Source of the DNA: Bathymodiolus brooksi
Lineage: Eukaryota > Mollusca > Bivalvia > Mytilida > Modiolidae
Reading direction: 5' to 3'
Length of the DNA: 64,000 nt
NCBI GenBank assembly: GCA_963680875.1
Contig: OY804586.1
Location: 48,794,203 to 48,858,202, forward strand
The notes below the pieces were generated by a model. It made no database searches, was not told the origin of the DNA, and saw nothing but the letters and a program-made list of their open reading frames with translations. A program made the translations under genes and the position numbers. How positions within the stretch are numbered: the first letter of the stretch is position 1; every line of letters begins with the position of its first letter. Shown in pieces: positions 1 through 13,000 of this stretch.

Positions 1-291
1 ATATAAATAGACAATCATGTATAATTACCTCAATAATTATTATAATTTAAATGGATGCTCATTACATTCGTATTCCATCTTCACTAAAAATGTATAAACA
101 ATGTATTCCTTACATGTATTTGACTGGTAAGCTGTGCAGCAATAAAAAAAAGTAACCATGGTTTCAAAGTATATCCTTATCCAAATATCCTTTTTATACC
201 TGGAACATCCATTTGATACAAGGCCAGATTTACGGAAGGCCGCATTATACAAGGCCGCATCTGCCGTAAGGTTACATCAACTTGCATTGAT
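1..291. other. AT-rich sequence, nothing recognised
   Basis: No coding signal, repeat structure or RNA gene could be recognised here. Short open frames on both strands show no family resemblance. Confidence 0.4.
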
Positions 292-660
292 TACACACTG
301 CATAACCACCAACTTGATGTTGTTGACTCCAGTAAGTACCTGGGCGTTACCATCAACAAGAACCTAAGATGGGATGACCATATCAACAACATCAAAGCGA
401 GAACAAATAGGACACTAGGCTTCCTCAAACGAAATCTTAGAGGGTGCAAAACATCAGCACGAGCCAGAGCCTATGAAGCTATACAATGTAGTTCGCCCAA
501 CCTTGGAATATGCGCATCTATATGGGGCCCATATAACAGCGGGCAAATTAACCAACTAGAAAAGGTACAGAGACGAGCGGCACGATTTACCACCAAGAAT
601 TACACAGACAAGACAGCCAGGAAGTGTCACTCAGATGGTAACCCAACAGATGCGAGATAT
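292..660 (+). pseudogene. Non-LTR retrotransposon (LINE) reverse transcriptase, 3' fragment, broken
   Basis: Translation gives the conserved C-terminal block of LINE reverse transcriptases. The order is SSKYLGVTINKNLRWDDHI, then RTLGFLKRNLRGC, then a stretch matching the usual LVRPTLEYA-like segment, then QLEKVQRRAARFTTKNY. The middle segment is read in two frames: around 485-515 the VVRPTLEYA-like residues are one frame off the flanking SIWGPY residues, so there is at least one frameshift. No start, catalytic YADD box or endonuclease domain is present, so this is a 5'-truncated dead copy of the kind LINEs normally leave. The family is CR1/Jockey-like by general appearance; the clade is not assignable by eye. 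It is followed directly by the dispersed repeat at 659-778, which may be its 3' tail or a separate element. Confidence 0.8.
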
Positions 661-778
661 TGCACACTTTAAATATTGGCTCAGAGGGTCGTGCAATAAT
701 CAAAATAAAAAATAAAATTTACTAGTTTAGTCTGTATTTTTAACTGATAAATTTGCTTTAAATACCTGCCAAAGTAAA
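659..778 (+). repeat. Dispersed repeat, copy 1 of a local pair
   Basis: This matches 1668-1800 in the same orientation. Shared landmarks include TATTGCAC, CTCAGAGGGTC, TGCAATAATCAAAATA and TTTTTAACTGATAAATTTG, ending in ATACCTGCCAAAGT. The second copy has about 15 extra bases near its start. No coding potential was seen. It may be the 3' end of a retroelement. Confidence 0.75.
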
Positions 779-1500
779 GTGCTTTTTGTAACAGAATGTA
801 TTATTTTCCTTTGATCTGTTCATGGTTTATATACCAGAATGTAAGCAACAGCTAAGAACTGATTTATGAAATAAAACACACAGATACTAGAGATCACTCT
901 AGGCTGCGGATTGGCGGCATTGACGTATTATTATCGGAAATGCCGCACTAAAAGAATGAAAACGTGTCAGACCGCGCTGAAATTCCGCAGTCATTTTGTG
1001 TCATGAGCGGTAGCTGCGGCAAGAAATCGAACTCACTTACTTTCTGATGTCTCAAGTGAAATTATTTTTTGAGAGAATCCCATTGCTGGTTCTTGGCTGA
1101 CTACCATATCTTGTTTGTATTTCGTATAATAGTAGTATAATCACGGGAACTAGTTTACAATAACCTTGAACTTCCGTATAAAATTCTGATTGGTTGCTTT
1201 TTCTCAAGTAAAATTCTGATCGGATTCGGGCAAGTAGCGATTTTTTACGGGTTGTTTTATTACATATTCTTGTAGTAATCGTCGGCAATCTGGGAAAATA
1301 TTTTTGATCCCAGTTTTAAATCGACGAAAAGTTGAATTCAATATGAATAATCGGTACCTAATTTTTAAATCCAAATGCAAAATTGATAAAATTACAAAAT
1401 GCAGAAAATTTAATTCAATTTTTTTCTGGTTAATAATGATTACAAGGCAATTAATTCCTTAATTAAAGTATAGATCAAGACCAAGTGAACTGTCAGGAAA
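779..1500. other. AT-rich sequence, nothing recognised
   Basis: There is no recognisable gene or repeat. A short GC-richer patch at about 901-1020 (GGCTGCGGATTGGCGGCATT) shows no coding frame or family match that I can name. Confidence 0.35.
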
Positions 1501-1667
1501 ATAGGTGTTTCAATCCTGTTAAATCCATTTTCGGCTGGGGGGCTAAACCCCCCTGGACCCGTTACAGGGGCATTGCACCTTGACCCCACTGTGGGCCTAG
1601 GTGGCCCCTAGACCCCCGTCCTTTGGTCCATCAACATAAAATCCCAGGGTAATCCCTGGATACAATA
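1501..1667. other. GC-rich island of C/G runs
   Basis: Runs such as GGCTGGGGGGC and CTAAACCCCCC at about 1535-1620 stand out from AT-rich surroundings. No frame or family is recognised. It sits directly in front of the second copy of the dispersed repeat and may be part of the same element. Confidence 0.3.
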
Positions 1668-1800
1668 TATTGCACGCTTTAAATATGAGCTGTAGTTTTA
1701 TTACTCTCAGAGGGTCTTGCAATAATCAAAATAGAAAGTAAAATTCACTGACTTAGTCTGTATTTTTAACTGATAAATTTGTTTTAATACCTGCCAAAGT
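1668..1800 (+). repeat. Dispersed repeat, copy 2 of a local pair
   Basis: Direct relative of 659-778, about 1 kb downstream. The two share most bases over about 125 positions, with an insertion around GAGCTGTAGTTTTATTACT in this copy. Confidence 0.75.
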
Positions 1801-2449
1801 CATGAATCTCTCAATAAATGTTTTATATAAGAATATAACTCCATTGGAAATAAGCCGTTCGGGTTAAATATCAACACATATAATTTATGATTTATGATTT
1901 TAGATAACAATTCACCCTATTACAATTCATAATAAGATAATGTATTTTAAGCCAATGATCCAATATGCTTTTTTTAATGTATTCTATTTGCTATTTGTAT
2001 ACATTATATAATTTATTGCTTGTAATATATAAAGTGATATTTGATCGAATAAATCTATCTGTTTGTCTGTCTGTCTGTCTGAAAGAACGAATGAATGGAA
2101 AACATATACTACACAATTTGAAATACAACAATGCTCTAATCTGAAAACAATTGTGTATGCTTTTAATATGTAGTATATATATAATAAGCTTTGTCATATA
2201 CTAATACTATTAATTGTATACGATTAATCTTACCGGGTGAACGGGTCTTTATATTCGATGTGATGGTAACGCGTCGTGCACACTAAATTAGATATCTACG
2301 TTTTTATTATCACGTCCATGTTGTACTAGACCAAAACCTTAAGTTAGATTTGTATAGTGCTAACACATTGACACAACAGACTAGTTGTTCCATTCGGAAA
2401 CATTACCAGTATTTGATATTTACCCTTAATGCTATGTACTTAGCTTAGA
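1801..2449. other. AT-rich sequence, nothing recognised apart from a microsatellite
   Basis: No gene or repeat family is recognised. The TCTG microsatellite at 2058-2081 is listed separately. Confidence 0.35.
2058..2081 (+). repeat. (TCTG)n microsatellite
   Basis: About six TCTG/TTTG units in a row. Confidence 0.9.
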
Positions 2450-2560
2450 AATAGCAAATACCTATTTTATAGTCTTTGGTTTGACCTGATCTGGGATCGA
2501 ATCCACAATCTACCACATTCGATCCGAGCATTATCATACTTACCATTACATAGCTAAATC
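2450..2560 (-). repeat. tRNA-like SINE relic
   Basis: Read on the minus strand, it contains a B-box-like GGATTCGATCCCAG. The following bases translate to the phrase RSGQTKDYKIGIC, which I recall as a by-product of a tRNA-derived repeat common in invertebrate genomes. No complete cloverleaf is visible, so it is not a tRNA gene. The family assignment comes from memory and is moderate at best. Confidence 0.45.
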
Positions 2561-2650
2561 TTTTGTATCTAAAAAATCTAAAAGTTAGCATGCATAAAAT
2601 CATATAACACATCCCAATGTTATACACAATACAGTTATTCTCGAGGGGCC

Positions 2651-2892
2651 ATCGAGTTCGTGATCGTATTGTAGTTGGATTTACAACTACCTTTGCAATC
2701 AGTGTTGATTAAGACTAACGTTGTGAGTTCGAAGCATGCTCAGACGAGGTGTACTCGATACAACATTATGTGATAAAGTTTGTCAATGACTTGCGACAGG
2801 TCTGTGACATACTCTGGTTTCCTCCACCAATAAAACTGACCACCACGATATAACTGAAATATTGTTGAAAGTGGCGTTAAACACCATAACCC
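2651..2892 (+). repeat. tRNA-derived SINE with molluscan core, copy 1
   Basis: The tRNA-like head carries a B-box-like GAGTTCGAAGC at about 2729. A core follows: GTACTCGATACAACATTATG, GTTTCCTCCACCAATAAAA, CACGATATAACTGAAATATT and GAAAGTGGCGTTAAACACC. Related copies lie at 3066-3303 (minus), 46534-46745 (minus) and 49250-49466 (plus). The core resembles SINEs widespread in molluscs. The exact subfamily (V-domain or Meta-domain type) would need a Repbase comparison. Confidence 0.8.
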
Positions 2893-3065
2893 ATAACCAT
2901 CATATAACCTTTGAACTGGGGTATTGAAATATTGAAAAATAAAACTGAACGCAGATCACTTTTCCAGTTATTTTCTAACAACTTAATATATGATCCACTT
3001 TACAAATTTCAAAAAGTATACATTTTTAAGATGGTGTATATGCTTAATATACCTTTAAGGGGCAT

Positions 3066-3303
3066 TATGAAGTTTAACGCCACTTTCAACAATTTATCGT
3101 GGCGGTCAGTTTTATTGATGGAGGAAACCCAAGTACCCCGAGAAAACAACCGACCTACCACAAGTAAATGACAAACTTTATCACATTTAAGATGTATCGA
3201 GTACACCTCGCCATGAGCGGGATTCAAACTCACAACATTAGTGATTATAGGCACTGATTGCACAGATAGTTGTACACCCAATTATCATATGGTCACGACC
3301 ACG
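3066..3303 (-). repeat. tRNA-derived SINE with molluscan core, copy 2
   Basis: Reverse-oriented relative of 2651-2892. It starts with AAGTTTAACGCCACTTTCAA and continues with GATGGAGGAAACCCAAGTAC and TCGAGTACACCTCGCCATGA. A B-box-like GGGATTCAAACTC lies on the reverse strand at about 3219. With copy 1 it forms a tail-to-tail pair about 170 bp apart. Confidence 0.8.
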
Positions 3304-3380
3304 ACTGCCCCAGTATACCTTTATAATCTTACAAACATACCTACGATTTCTACGTTACGTTTTATTTTGTATATCATGTG

Positions 3381-3774
3381 TTAGTCTGGTACTCGTGACC
3401 TCTCTGATTTTGTTGTTATTAGAGAGGTCAGGTAACAGCTAAATCCATGTTTTTAATGGCGGCCTCTATAAGCGACAAGAAACTCCATCTCGGCAAAGGT
3501 AGACATGCATAGCATCGATTGAAGGCTTGTATTAACTTTGAATTTGGCATCATTCAAACCAGACACATTTGTTTTCAATCTTAAGATATTGTAAAAGGAG
3601 ATGATAGCCCATATATTCTTTTGATCACATTACGAAATACATGCATCTTTATCTTTTCCGAGATTGAGTTTTCGTGTCGCATATGGAGGCCGCCATTAAA
3701 AACATGGATTCATCCATTCCCTGACCTCTCTACCAATAGCAAAAAGTTTCGAGGAGTCACGAGTACCTGACTAA
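3381..3774. mobile_element. MITE with long terminal inverted repeats (~130 bp)
   Basis: The left arm (3381-about 3510) and the reverse complement of the right arm (about 3645-3774) agree over nearly their whole length. Shared blocks include TTAGTC...GGTACTCGTGAC at the tips and ATGGCGGCCTC / GAGGCCGCCAT further in. The centre of about 130 bp is unrelated AT-rich sequence. Within the left arm, GACCTCTC (3397-3404) and GAGAGGTC (3422-3429) form a second, smaller hairpin. There is no transposase. The superfamily is not assignable, because the target duplication is ambiguous. Confidence 0.8.
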
Positions 3775-3924
3775 TTGAAAGAAGTTATATTCCTTTCTAA
3801 AATGCCAATCTTTTGTAGCGAATTTGAAATCTTAACCAGAAAGATCTTTTTAGGTTGGTGATAATCAGTGGCCTTTTCTGAAAATAGTAATATTTTAAAT
3901 CATGTTATTTTTGTTTTAACAATT

Positions 3925-4050
3925 ATAGTATATTATGTATAATGTTCAAGATTATAGCTATTCATTTTAATAATAACTCTGTTCGACCGGTAATGTGTGA
4001 GGGTAGGCATTTTACTCACCTATGGAAAGCACTTGTATGACCGTATCATT
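3925..4050 (+). repeat. Left flank of the 41-bp satellite, homologous to 48425-48545
   Basis: This unique-looking segment matches the reverse complement of 48425-48545. Shared landmarks are ATTATGTATAATGTTCAAGA, GTGAGGGT-GGCATTTTA and GGAAAGCACTTGTATGAC. It runs straight into the first satellite monomer at 4051. It therefore marks the original context of the satellite monomer before amplification. Confidence 0.8.
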
Positions 4051-7000
4051 CTCACTACGAGGGGAGGTTTGGGCCCATACAACTAGATTAACTCACTATG
4101 AGGGGAGGTTTGGGCCCATACAACTAGATTAACTCACTATGAGGGGAGGTTTGGGCCCATACAACTAGGTGAACTCATTATGAGGGGAGGTTTGGGCCCA
4201 TACAACTAGATTAACTCACTATGAGGGGAGGTTTCGGCCCATACAACTAGATTAACTCACTATGAGGGGAGGTTTGGGTTCATACAATTAGATTAACTCA
4301 CTGAGGGGAGGTTTGGGCCTATACAACTAGATTAACTCACTACGAGGGGAGGTTTGGGCCCATACAACTAGATTAACTCACTACGAGGGGAGGTTTAGGC
4401 CTATACAACTAGATTAACTCACTATGAGGGGAAGTTTGGGCCCATACAACTAGATTAACCCACTACGAGGGGAGGTTTGGGCCTATACAGCTACATTTAC
4501 TCACTATGAGGGGAGGTTTTGGACCATACAACTAGATTAACTCATTATGAAGGGAGGTTTGAGTTCATACAACTAGATTAACTCACTATGATGGGAGGTT
4601 TGGGTTCATACAACTAGATTAACTCACTGAGGGGAGGTTTGGGCCAAAACAACTAGATTAACTCACTACGAGGGGAGGTTTGGGCCTATACAGCTAGATT
4701 ACCTCACTATGAGGGGAGGTTTAGGCCCTTATAACTAGATTAATTCACTATGAGGGGAGGTTTGGGCCTATACAGCTAGATTAACTCACTATGAGGAGAG
4801 GGTTGGGCCCATACAACTAGATTAACTCACTATGAGGGGAGTTTTGAGCCCATGCAACTAGATTAACTCGCTATGAGGGGAGGTTTGGGCCTATAGAACT
4901 ATATTAACTCACTATGAGGGGAGGTTTGGGCCCATACAACTAGATTAACTTACTATGAGGGGAGGTTTGGGCCTATACAGCTAGATTAACTCACCATTCG
5001 GCGAGGTTTGGGCCTATTCAACTAGATTAACTCCTTGGGCCCATACAACTAGATTAACTCACTATGAGGGGAGGTTTGGGTTCATACAAATAGATTAACT
5101 CACTACGAGGGGACGTTTGGGCCTATACAACTAGATTAATTCACTACGAGGGGAGGTTTTGGTCCATACAACTAGATTAACTCACTACGAGGGGAGGTTT
5201 GGGCCTCTAGAACTAGAGTAACTCACTACGACGGGATGGTTGGGTTAATACAACTAGATTAACTCACTGAGGGGACGTTTGGGTTCATACAACTCGATTA
5301 AATTACTATGAGGGGAGGTTTGGTCCCATACAACTAGATTAACTCACTTTGAGGGGAGGTTTTGGTTCATAAAACTAGATTAACTCACTATGAGGGGAGG
5401 TTAGGGTTCATACAACTAGATTAACTTAATACGAGGGGGGGTTTGGGCCCATACAACTAGATTAATTCATTATGAGGGTTGGTTTGGGTTCATACAACTA
5501 GATTAGCTCACTATGAGGAGGTGTTTGGGTTCTTACAACTAGATTAACTCACTACGAAGGGAAGTTTGAGCATATACAACTAGATTAACTCACTACGAGG
5601 GGAGATTTGGGTCCATACAAGTAGATTAACTCACTATGAGGGGAGGTTTGGGCCTATACAACTAGATTAACTCACTACGAGGGGAGATTTGGGCCTATAC
5701 CGCTAGATTAACTCACTACGAGGGGAGGTTTGGGCATATACAACTAGATTAACTCACTACGAGGGGAGATTTGGGCCTATACAGCTAGATTAACTCACTA
5801 CGAGGAGAGGTTTGGGTCCATACAACTAGATTAACTCACTACAAGGGAAGGTTTGGGCCTATACAAATAGATTAAATCACTACGAGGGGAGGTTAGTGTT
5901 CATACAACTAGATTAACTCAATATGAGGGGATGCTTGGGTTCATACAACTAGAATAATCACTATGAAGGTAGGTATGGGCCCATACAACTATATTAACTC
6001 ACTATGAGTGGAGGTTTGGGTTCATACAACTAGAGTAACTCACTTTGAGGGGGGGTTAGGGCTCATACAACTAGATTAACTCACTACGTGGGGAGGTTTG
6101 GGCCCATACAACTAGAGTAACTCACTCTGAGGGGATGTTTGGATTCTTACAACTAGATTAACTCACTATGAGGGGAGATTTTGGTCCATAAAACTAGATT
6201 AACTCACTATGAGGGGAGATTTGGGCCTATACTACTAGATTAACTCACTACGAAGGGAGGCTTGGGCATATACAACTAGATTAACACACTACGAGGGGAG
6301 GTTTCGGCCTATACAACTAGATTAACTCACTACGAGGGGAAGTTTGGGTCCATACAACTTTATTAACTAACTACGAGGGGAGGTTTGGGCCTATTGAACT
6401 AGATTAACTTAATACGAGGGGAGGTTTGGGTTCATAAAACTAGATTAACTCACTGAGGGGAGGTTTGGACCTATACAACTATATTAACTCACTATGAGGG
6501 GAGGTTTGGGCCCATACAACTAGATTAACTCACCATAAGGGGAGGTTTGGGTTCATACAACTAGATTAACTCACTATGAGGGGAAGCTTAGGTTCATACA
6601 ACTAGATTAACTCACCACGAGGGGAGGTTTGAGTTAATACAACTAGATTAACTCACTATGAGGGGAGGTTTGGGTTCATACAACTAGATTAACTCACTGA
6701 GGGGAGGTTTGGGCCTATACAACTAGATTAACTCACTACGAGGGGAGGTTTGGGCCTATACAGCTAGATTACCTCACTATGAGGGGAGGCTTAGGCCCAT
6801 ACAACTAGATTATCTCACTATGAGGGTAGGTTTGGGCCTATATAGCTAGATCAACTCACTATGAGGGAGGTTTGGACCTATACAGCTAGAATAACTCACT
6901 ATGAGCAGAGGTTTGGGCCTATGCAACTAGATTAACTCACTACGAGGGGAGGTTTGGGCCCATACAACTAGATTAACTCACTGCGAGGGGAGGTTTGGGC

Positions 7001-10000
7001 CTATGCAACTAGATTAACTCACTACGAGGGGAGGTTTGGGCCCATACAACTAGATTAACTCACTTAAAGGGGAGGTTTGGGTTCATACAACTAGATTAAC
7101 TCACAACGAGGTGAGGTTTGGGCCTATACAACTAGATTAACTCACTACGATGGGAGGTCTAAGCCATACAACTAGATTAATTCACTATAGGGGGAGGTTT
7201 GGGCCCATACAACTAGATTAACTCACTACGAGGGGAGGTTTGGGCCTATACAACTAGATTAACTCACTATGAGGGGAGGTTTGGGTTCATACAACTAGAT
7301 TATCTCACTATGGGGGTGGGGGGTTTGGGTTCATACAACTAGATTAACTCACTATGAGGGGAGGTTTGGGCCCATACAACTAGATTAATTCACTATGAGG
7401 GGAGGTTTGGGTTCATACAACTAGATTAACTCACTATGAGGGGAGGTTTGGGTTCATACAACTAGATTAACTCAGTATGAGGGAAGGTTTGGACCCATAC
7501 ACCTAGATTAACTCACTATGAGGGGAGGTTTGGGTACATACAACTAGATTAACTCACTATGAGGGTGGGTTGGGCCCATACAACTGGAATAACTCACTAT
7601 GAGGAGAGGTTTGGGCCTATAGAACTGTATTAACTCACTATGAGGGGAGGTTTTAGGCCCATTCAACTAGATTAACTCACTATAAGGGGAGGTTTGGGTT
7701 CATACAACTAGATTAACTCACTATCAGGGAGGTTTGGGCCTATACAACTAGATTAACTCGCTACGAGGGGAGGTTTGGGCATATACAGCTAGATTAATTC
7801 ACTATCAGGAGAGGTTTGGGACCATACAATTAGATTATCTCACTATGAGGGGAGGTTTGGGCCTATACAGCTAGATTAACTCACTACAAGGGGAGGTTTG
7901 GGTTCATACAACTAGATTAACTCATTATGAGGAGGTTTGTGTTCATACAACTAGATTAGCTCATTATGAGGGAAGGTGTGGTCCCATACAACTAGATTAA
8001 CTCACAATGAGGGGAGGTTTGGGTTCATACAACTAGATTAACTCACTATGAGGGGAGGTTACGGTTCATACAACTAGATTAACTCACTATGAGGAGAGGT
8101 TTGCGTTCATATAACTAGATTAACTCAGTATGAGGGAAGGTTTGGGCCCATACAACTAGATTAACTCACTAAGAGGGGGGGTTTGGGAACATACAACTAG
8201 ATTAACTCACTATGAGGGAGGTTTGGGCCCATACAACTAGAATAACTCACTATGAGGAGAGGTTTGGGCCCATAGAACTGGATTATCTCACTATGCGTGG
8301 AGGTTTGGGCCCATACAACTAGATTAACTCACTATGAGGGGAGGTTTGGGTTCATACAACTAGATTAACTCACTATGAGGGAGGTTTGGGCCTATACAAC
8401 TTAATTAACTCACTACAAGGGGAGGTTTGGGCAAATACAGCTAGATTAATTCACTATCAGGGGAGGTTTGGGCCCATACAACTAGAATAACTCACCATGA
8501 GGAGAGGTTTGGGTTCATACAACTAGATTAACTCACTACGAGGGGAGGTTTGGGTTCATAAAACTAGATTAGCTCATTATGAGGGAAGGTGTGGTCCCAT
8601 ACAACTAGATTAACTCACATTGAGGGGGGGTTTGTGTTCACACAACTAGATTAACTCACTATGAGGGGATGTTACAGTTCATACAACTAGATTAACTCAC
8701 ATTGAGGGGAGGTTTGTGTTCATGCAACTAGATTAACTCACTATGAGGGGAGGTTTGCGTTCATACAACTAGATTAACTCAGTATGAGGGAAGATTTGGG
8801 CCTATAGAACTGGATTATCTCACTATGAGGGGAGGTTTGGGCCCATACAACTAGATTAACTCACTATGAGGGGAGGTTTGGGTTCATACAACTAGATTAA
8901 CTCACTATGAGGGAGGTTTGGGCCTATACAACTAGATTAACTCACTACGAGGGGAGGTTTGAGCATATACAGCTAGATTAATTCACTATCAGGGGAGGTT
9001 TGGGCCCATACAATTAGATTAACTCACTATGAGGGGAGGTTTGGGCCTATACAGCTAGATTAACTCACTATGAGGGGAGGTTTGGGTTCATACAACTAGA
9101 TTAACTCACTACGAGGGGAGGTTTGGGCCCATACAACTAAATTAATTCACTATGAGGGGGGTTTGGGTTCATACAACTAGATTAACTCACTATGAGGGGA
9201 GGTTTGGGTTCATACAACTAGATTAACTCAGTATGAGGGAAGGTTTGGGTTCATACAACTAGATTAATTCACTATGAGGGGAGGTTTGGGTTCATACAAC
9301 TAGATTAACTCACTACGAGGGGAGGTTTGGGTTCATACAACTAGATTAGCTCATTATGAGGGAAGGTGTGGTCCCATACAACTAGATTAACTCACAATGA
9401 GGGGAGGTTTGGGTTCATACAACTAGATTAACTCACTATGAGGGGGGGTTACGGTTCATACAACTAGATTAACTCACTATGAGCGGAGGTTTGGGCATAT
9501 ACAGCTAGATTAACTCACTATCAGGGGAGGTTTGGGCCCATACAACTAGAATAACTCACCATGAGGAGAGGTTTGGGTTCATACAACTAGATTAACTCAC
9601 TATGAGGGAGGTTTGGGCCTATACAACTAGATTAACTCACTATGGGGGGAGTTTTGGGTTCATACAACTAGATTAACTCACTATGAGGGAGGTTTGGGCC
9701 TATACAACTAAATTAACTCACTATGAGCGGAGGTTTGGGCATATACAGCGACATTAACTCACTATCAGGGGAGGTTTGGGCCCATACAACTAGAATAACT
9801 CACCATGAGGAGAGGTTTGGGTTCATACAACTAGATTAACTCACTACGCCGGGAGGTTTGGGTTCATACAACTAGATTAGCTCATTATGAGGGAAGGTGT
9901 GTCCCATACAACTAGATTAACTCACATTGAGGGGAGGTTTGTGTTCATACAACTAGATTAACTCACTATGAGGGGAGGTTTGGGTTCATACAACTAGATT

Positions 10001-10013
10001 ATCTCATTATGAG

Positions 10014-13000
10014 GCGAGCTTTGGATTCATACAACTAGATGAAATCACTATGAGGGGAGGTTTGGGCCATAAAACTAGATTAACTCACTATGAGGGGAGG
10101 TTTGGGTTCATACAACTAGATTAACTCACTACGAGGGGAAGTTTGGGCCCATACAACTAAATTAATTCACTATGAGGGGGGTTTGGGTTCATACAACTAG
10201 ATTAACTCACAATGAGGGGAGGTTTGGGTTCATACAACTAGATTAACTCAGTATGAGGGAAGGTTTGGACCCATACAACTAGATTAACTCACTATGAGGG
10301 GAGGTTTGGGTACATACAACTAGATTAACTCACTATGAGGGGGTGGCCATACAACTGGAATAACTCACTATTAGGAGAGGTTTGGGCCTATAGAACTGGA
10401 TTAACTCACTATGAGGGGAGGTTTTGGGCCCATTCAACTAGATTAACACACTATGAGGGGAGGTTTGGGTTCATACAACTAAATTAACTCACTATGAGGG
10501 AGGTTTGGGCCTATATAACTAGATTAACTCACTACGAGGGGAGGTTTGGGCATCTACAGCTAGATTAATTCACTATCAGGAGAGGTTTGGGACCATACAA
10601 TTAGATTAACTCACTATGAGGTGAGGTTTGGGCCTATAGAGCTAGATTAACTCACTACAAGGGGAAGTTTGGGTTCATAAAACTAGATTAACTCATTATG
10701 AGGAGGTTTGGTTCATACAACTAGATTAATTCACTACGAGGGGAGGTTTGGGTTCATACAACTAGATTAACTCACTACGAGGGGAGGTTTGGGTTCATAC
10801 AACTAGATTAGCTCATTATGAGGGAAGGTGTGGTCCCATACAACTAGATTAAATCACAATGAGGGGAGGTTTGGGTTCATACAACTAGATTAACTCACTA
10901 TGAGGGGGGGTTACGGTTCATACAACTAGATTAACTCACTATGAGGGGAGGTTTGCGTTCATATTACTAGATTAACTCAGTATGAGGGAAGGTTTGGGCC
11001 CATACAACTAGATTAACTCACTAAGAGGGGGGTTTGGGTACTTACAACTAGATTAACTCACTATGAGGGGAGGTTTGGGCCCATACAACTAGAATAACTC
11101 CCTATGAGGAGAGGTTTGGGCCTATAGAACTGGATTATCTCAATATGTGTGGAGGTTTGGGCCCATACAACTAGATTAACTCACTATGAGGGGAGGTTTG
11201 GGTTCATACAACTAGATTAACTCACTATGAGGGAGGCTTGGGCCTATACAACTAGATTAACTCACTACGAGGGGAGGTTTGGGTTCATACAACTAGATTA
11301 ACTCACTATGAGGGAGGTTTGGGCCTATACAACTAGATTAACTGACTATGAGCGGAGCTTTGGGCATATACAGCTAGATTAACTCACTATCAGGGGAGGT
11401 TTGGGCCCATACAACTAGAATAACTCACCATGAGGAGAGGTTTGGGTTCATACAACTAGATTAACTCACTACGACGGGAGGTTTGGGTTCATACAACTAG
11501 ATTAGCTCATTATGAGGGAAGGTGTGTCCCATACAACTAGATTAACTCACATTGAGGGGAGGTTTGTGTTCATACAACTAGATTAACTCACTATGAGGGG
11601 AGGTTTGGGTTCATACAACTAGATTAACTCACTCTGAGGGGATGTTTGGGTTCCTACAACTAGATTAGCTCACTATGAGGGGAGGTTTGGGTTCATACAA
11701 CTAGATTATCTCATTATGAGGCGAGCTTTGGATTCATACAACTAGATGAAATCACTATGAGGGGAGGTTTGGGCCATAAAACTAGATTAACTCACTATGA
11801 GGGGATGTTTGGGTTCATACAACTAGATTAACTCACTACGAGGGGAGGTTTGGGCCCATACAACTAGATTAATTCACTATGAGGGGAGGTGTGGGTTCAT
11901 ACAACTAGATTAACTCACAATGAGGGGAGGTTTGGGTTCATACAACTAGATTAACTCAGTATGAGGGAAGGTTTGGACCAATACAACTAGATTAACTCAC
12001 TATGAGGGGAGGTTTGGGTACATACAACTAGATTAACTCACTATGAGGGGGGCCCATACAACTGGAATAACTCACTATGAGGAGAGGTTTGGGTCTATAG
12101 AACTGGATTAACTCACTATTAGGGGAGGTTTTGGGCCCATTCATCTAGATTAACACACTATGAGGGGAGGTTTGGGTTCATACAACTAGATTAACTCACT
12201 ATGAGGGAGGTTTGGGCCTATACAACTAGATTAACTCACTACGAGGGGAGGTTTGGGCATCTACAGCTAGATTAATTCACTATCAGGAGAGGTTTGGGAC
12301 CATACAATTAGATTAACTCACTATGAGGTGAGGTTTGGGCCTATAGAGCTAGATTAACTCACTACAAGGGGAAGTTTGGGTTCATAAAACTAGATTAACT
12401 CATTATGAGGAGGTTTGGTTCATACAACTAGATTAATTCACTACGAGGGGAGGTTTGGGTTCATACAACTAGATTAACTCACTACGAGGGGAGGTTTGGG
12501 TTCATACAACTAGATTAGCTCATTATGAGGGAAGGTGTGGTCCCATACAACTAGATTAAATCACAATGAGGGGAGGTTTGGGTTCATACAACTAGATTAA
12601 CTCACTATGAGGGGGGGTTACGGTTCATACAACTAGATTAACTCACTATGAGGGGAGGTTTGCGTTCATATTACTAGATTAACTCAGTATGAGGGAAGGT
12701 TTGGGCCCATACAACTAGATTAACTCACTAAGAGGGGGGTTTGGGTACTTACAACTAGATTAACTCACTATGAGGGGAGGTTTGGGCCCATACAACTAGA
12801 ATAACTCCCTATGAGGAGAGGTTTGGGCCTATAGAACTGGATTATCTCAATATGTGTGGAGGTTTGGGCCCATACAACTAGATTAACTCACTATGAGGGG
12901 AGGTTTGGGTTCATACAACTAGATTAACTCACTATGAGGGAGGCTTGGGCCTATACAACTAGATTAACTCACTATGAGCGGAGCTTTGGGCATATACAGC

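Noticed and set aside
1052..1288. 78-codon minus frame
   Set aside because: No recognised motif, AT-rich composition and no splice or repeat context.
2651..3303. tRNA genes in the heads of the SINE copies
   Set aside because: Only B-box-like motifs are present. No complete cloverleaf could be drawn, and the sequence continues into a SINE core.
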